Of a DNA stretch of 32,293 nt, positions 32,204 to 32,293 are shown in pieces. The notes beneath the pieces are model-generated. The model was given only the letters and a program-made list of their open reading frames with translations. It was not told where the DNA came from and made no database searches. Each line of letters begins with the position of its first letter. The stretch's first letter is position 1. The stretch comes from an uncultured Muribaculaceae bacterium. Its GTDB lineage: Bacteria; Bacteroidota; Bacteroidia; Bacteroidales; Muribaculaceae. The stretch covers positions 1-32,293 of the forward strand of contig CANRCT010000036.1 of assembly GCA_947629175.1 (NCBI GenBank). Reading direction: 5' to 3'. The position numbers were made by a program, and so were the translations under genes.

Positions 32204-32293
32204 GGGCATATTCCGTAATATTGCTGTCCGATAAAAGTGGGATAACGCAATATAGTATGGCTCGAACGCTGATTTTACGGTGTTCGAGTCTTC

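Noticed and set aside
32255-32293. tRNA 3' part suggested by GTTCGAGTC at the window end
   Set aside because: The sequence around it does not form a 5-bp T stem, and no D arm or acceptor stem is present. It is part of a simple inverted repeat, CTCGAAC (32261-32267) and GTTCGAG (32282-32288).

Overview
The window looks like chromosomal DNA of a member of the Bacteroidota, order Bacteroidales, most likely Muribaculaceae-like (family placement is inference). The evidence is gene order (prfA-pyrF; tig, clpP, clpX, recQ, ftsE; lysC-lysA), moderate GC content, almost no Shine-Dalgarno sequences, and repeated intergenic matches to the Bacteroidota promoter TTG-N19/20-TAnnTTTG. Nearly all of the window is ordinary core genome. 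No rRNA, tRNA, CRISPR array, phage or insertion sequence was seen.

Layout. 88-2051 (minus): prfA and pyrF. 2188-8780 (plus): trigger factor with its own promoter and terminator, then clpP-clpX-recQ-ftsE in one direction. 8889-11530 (plus): a promoter, lysC-lysA (lysine/diaminopimelate route) and a strong terminator. 11568-13909 (minus): an 80-residue unknown protein, agmatine deiminase and N-carbamoylputrescine amidase, which together convert agmatine to putrescine. 13792-14808: about 1 kb of AT-rich non-coding DNA ending in a cluster of TGCAAA/TTTGCA hexamers, then a CI/XRE-type regulator. 15400-17087 (minus): pyrD and pyrK. 17140-18854 (plus): an exported alpha/beta hydrolase and an iron-type superoxide dismutase.

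19022-24872 holds the most complete regulatory circuit. A MacB/FtsX-type ABC transporter (permease and ATPase, minus) diverges from an NtrC-type response regulator and its membrane histidine kinase (plus). The shared intergenic region has a good sigma-54 -24/-12 promoter facing the transporter. Behind it lie two 18-bp direct repeats at a 21-bp pitch, each of the form TGT-N11-ACA, suited to be enhancer sites for the divergent activator. The regulator gene appears to have its own housekeeping promoter.

24821-25867 (minus) is a family 2 glycosyltransferase whose 3' end overlaps the kinase gene by 52 bp. 26206-32137 (plus) is a heavy-metal RND efflux operon: a small His/Cys-rich membrane protein, a lipoprotein adaptor, a CzcA/CusA-type pump and a TolC-type outer-membrane protein. 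It is preceded by a promoter and a perfect 10-bp inverted repeat that may be its operator. The best candidates for something not yet described are the sigma-54 transporter circuit, the hexamer cluster at the XRE-type regulator, and the putative operator plus His/Cys-rich protein of the metal operon.
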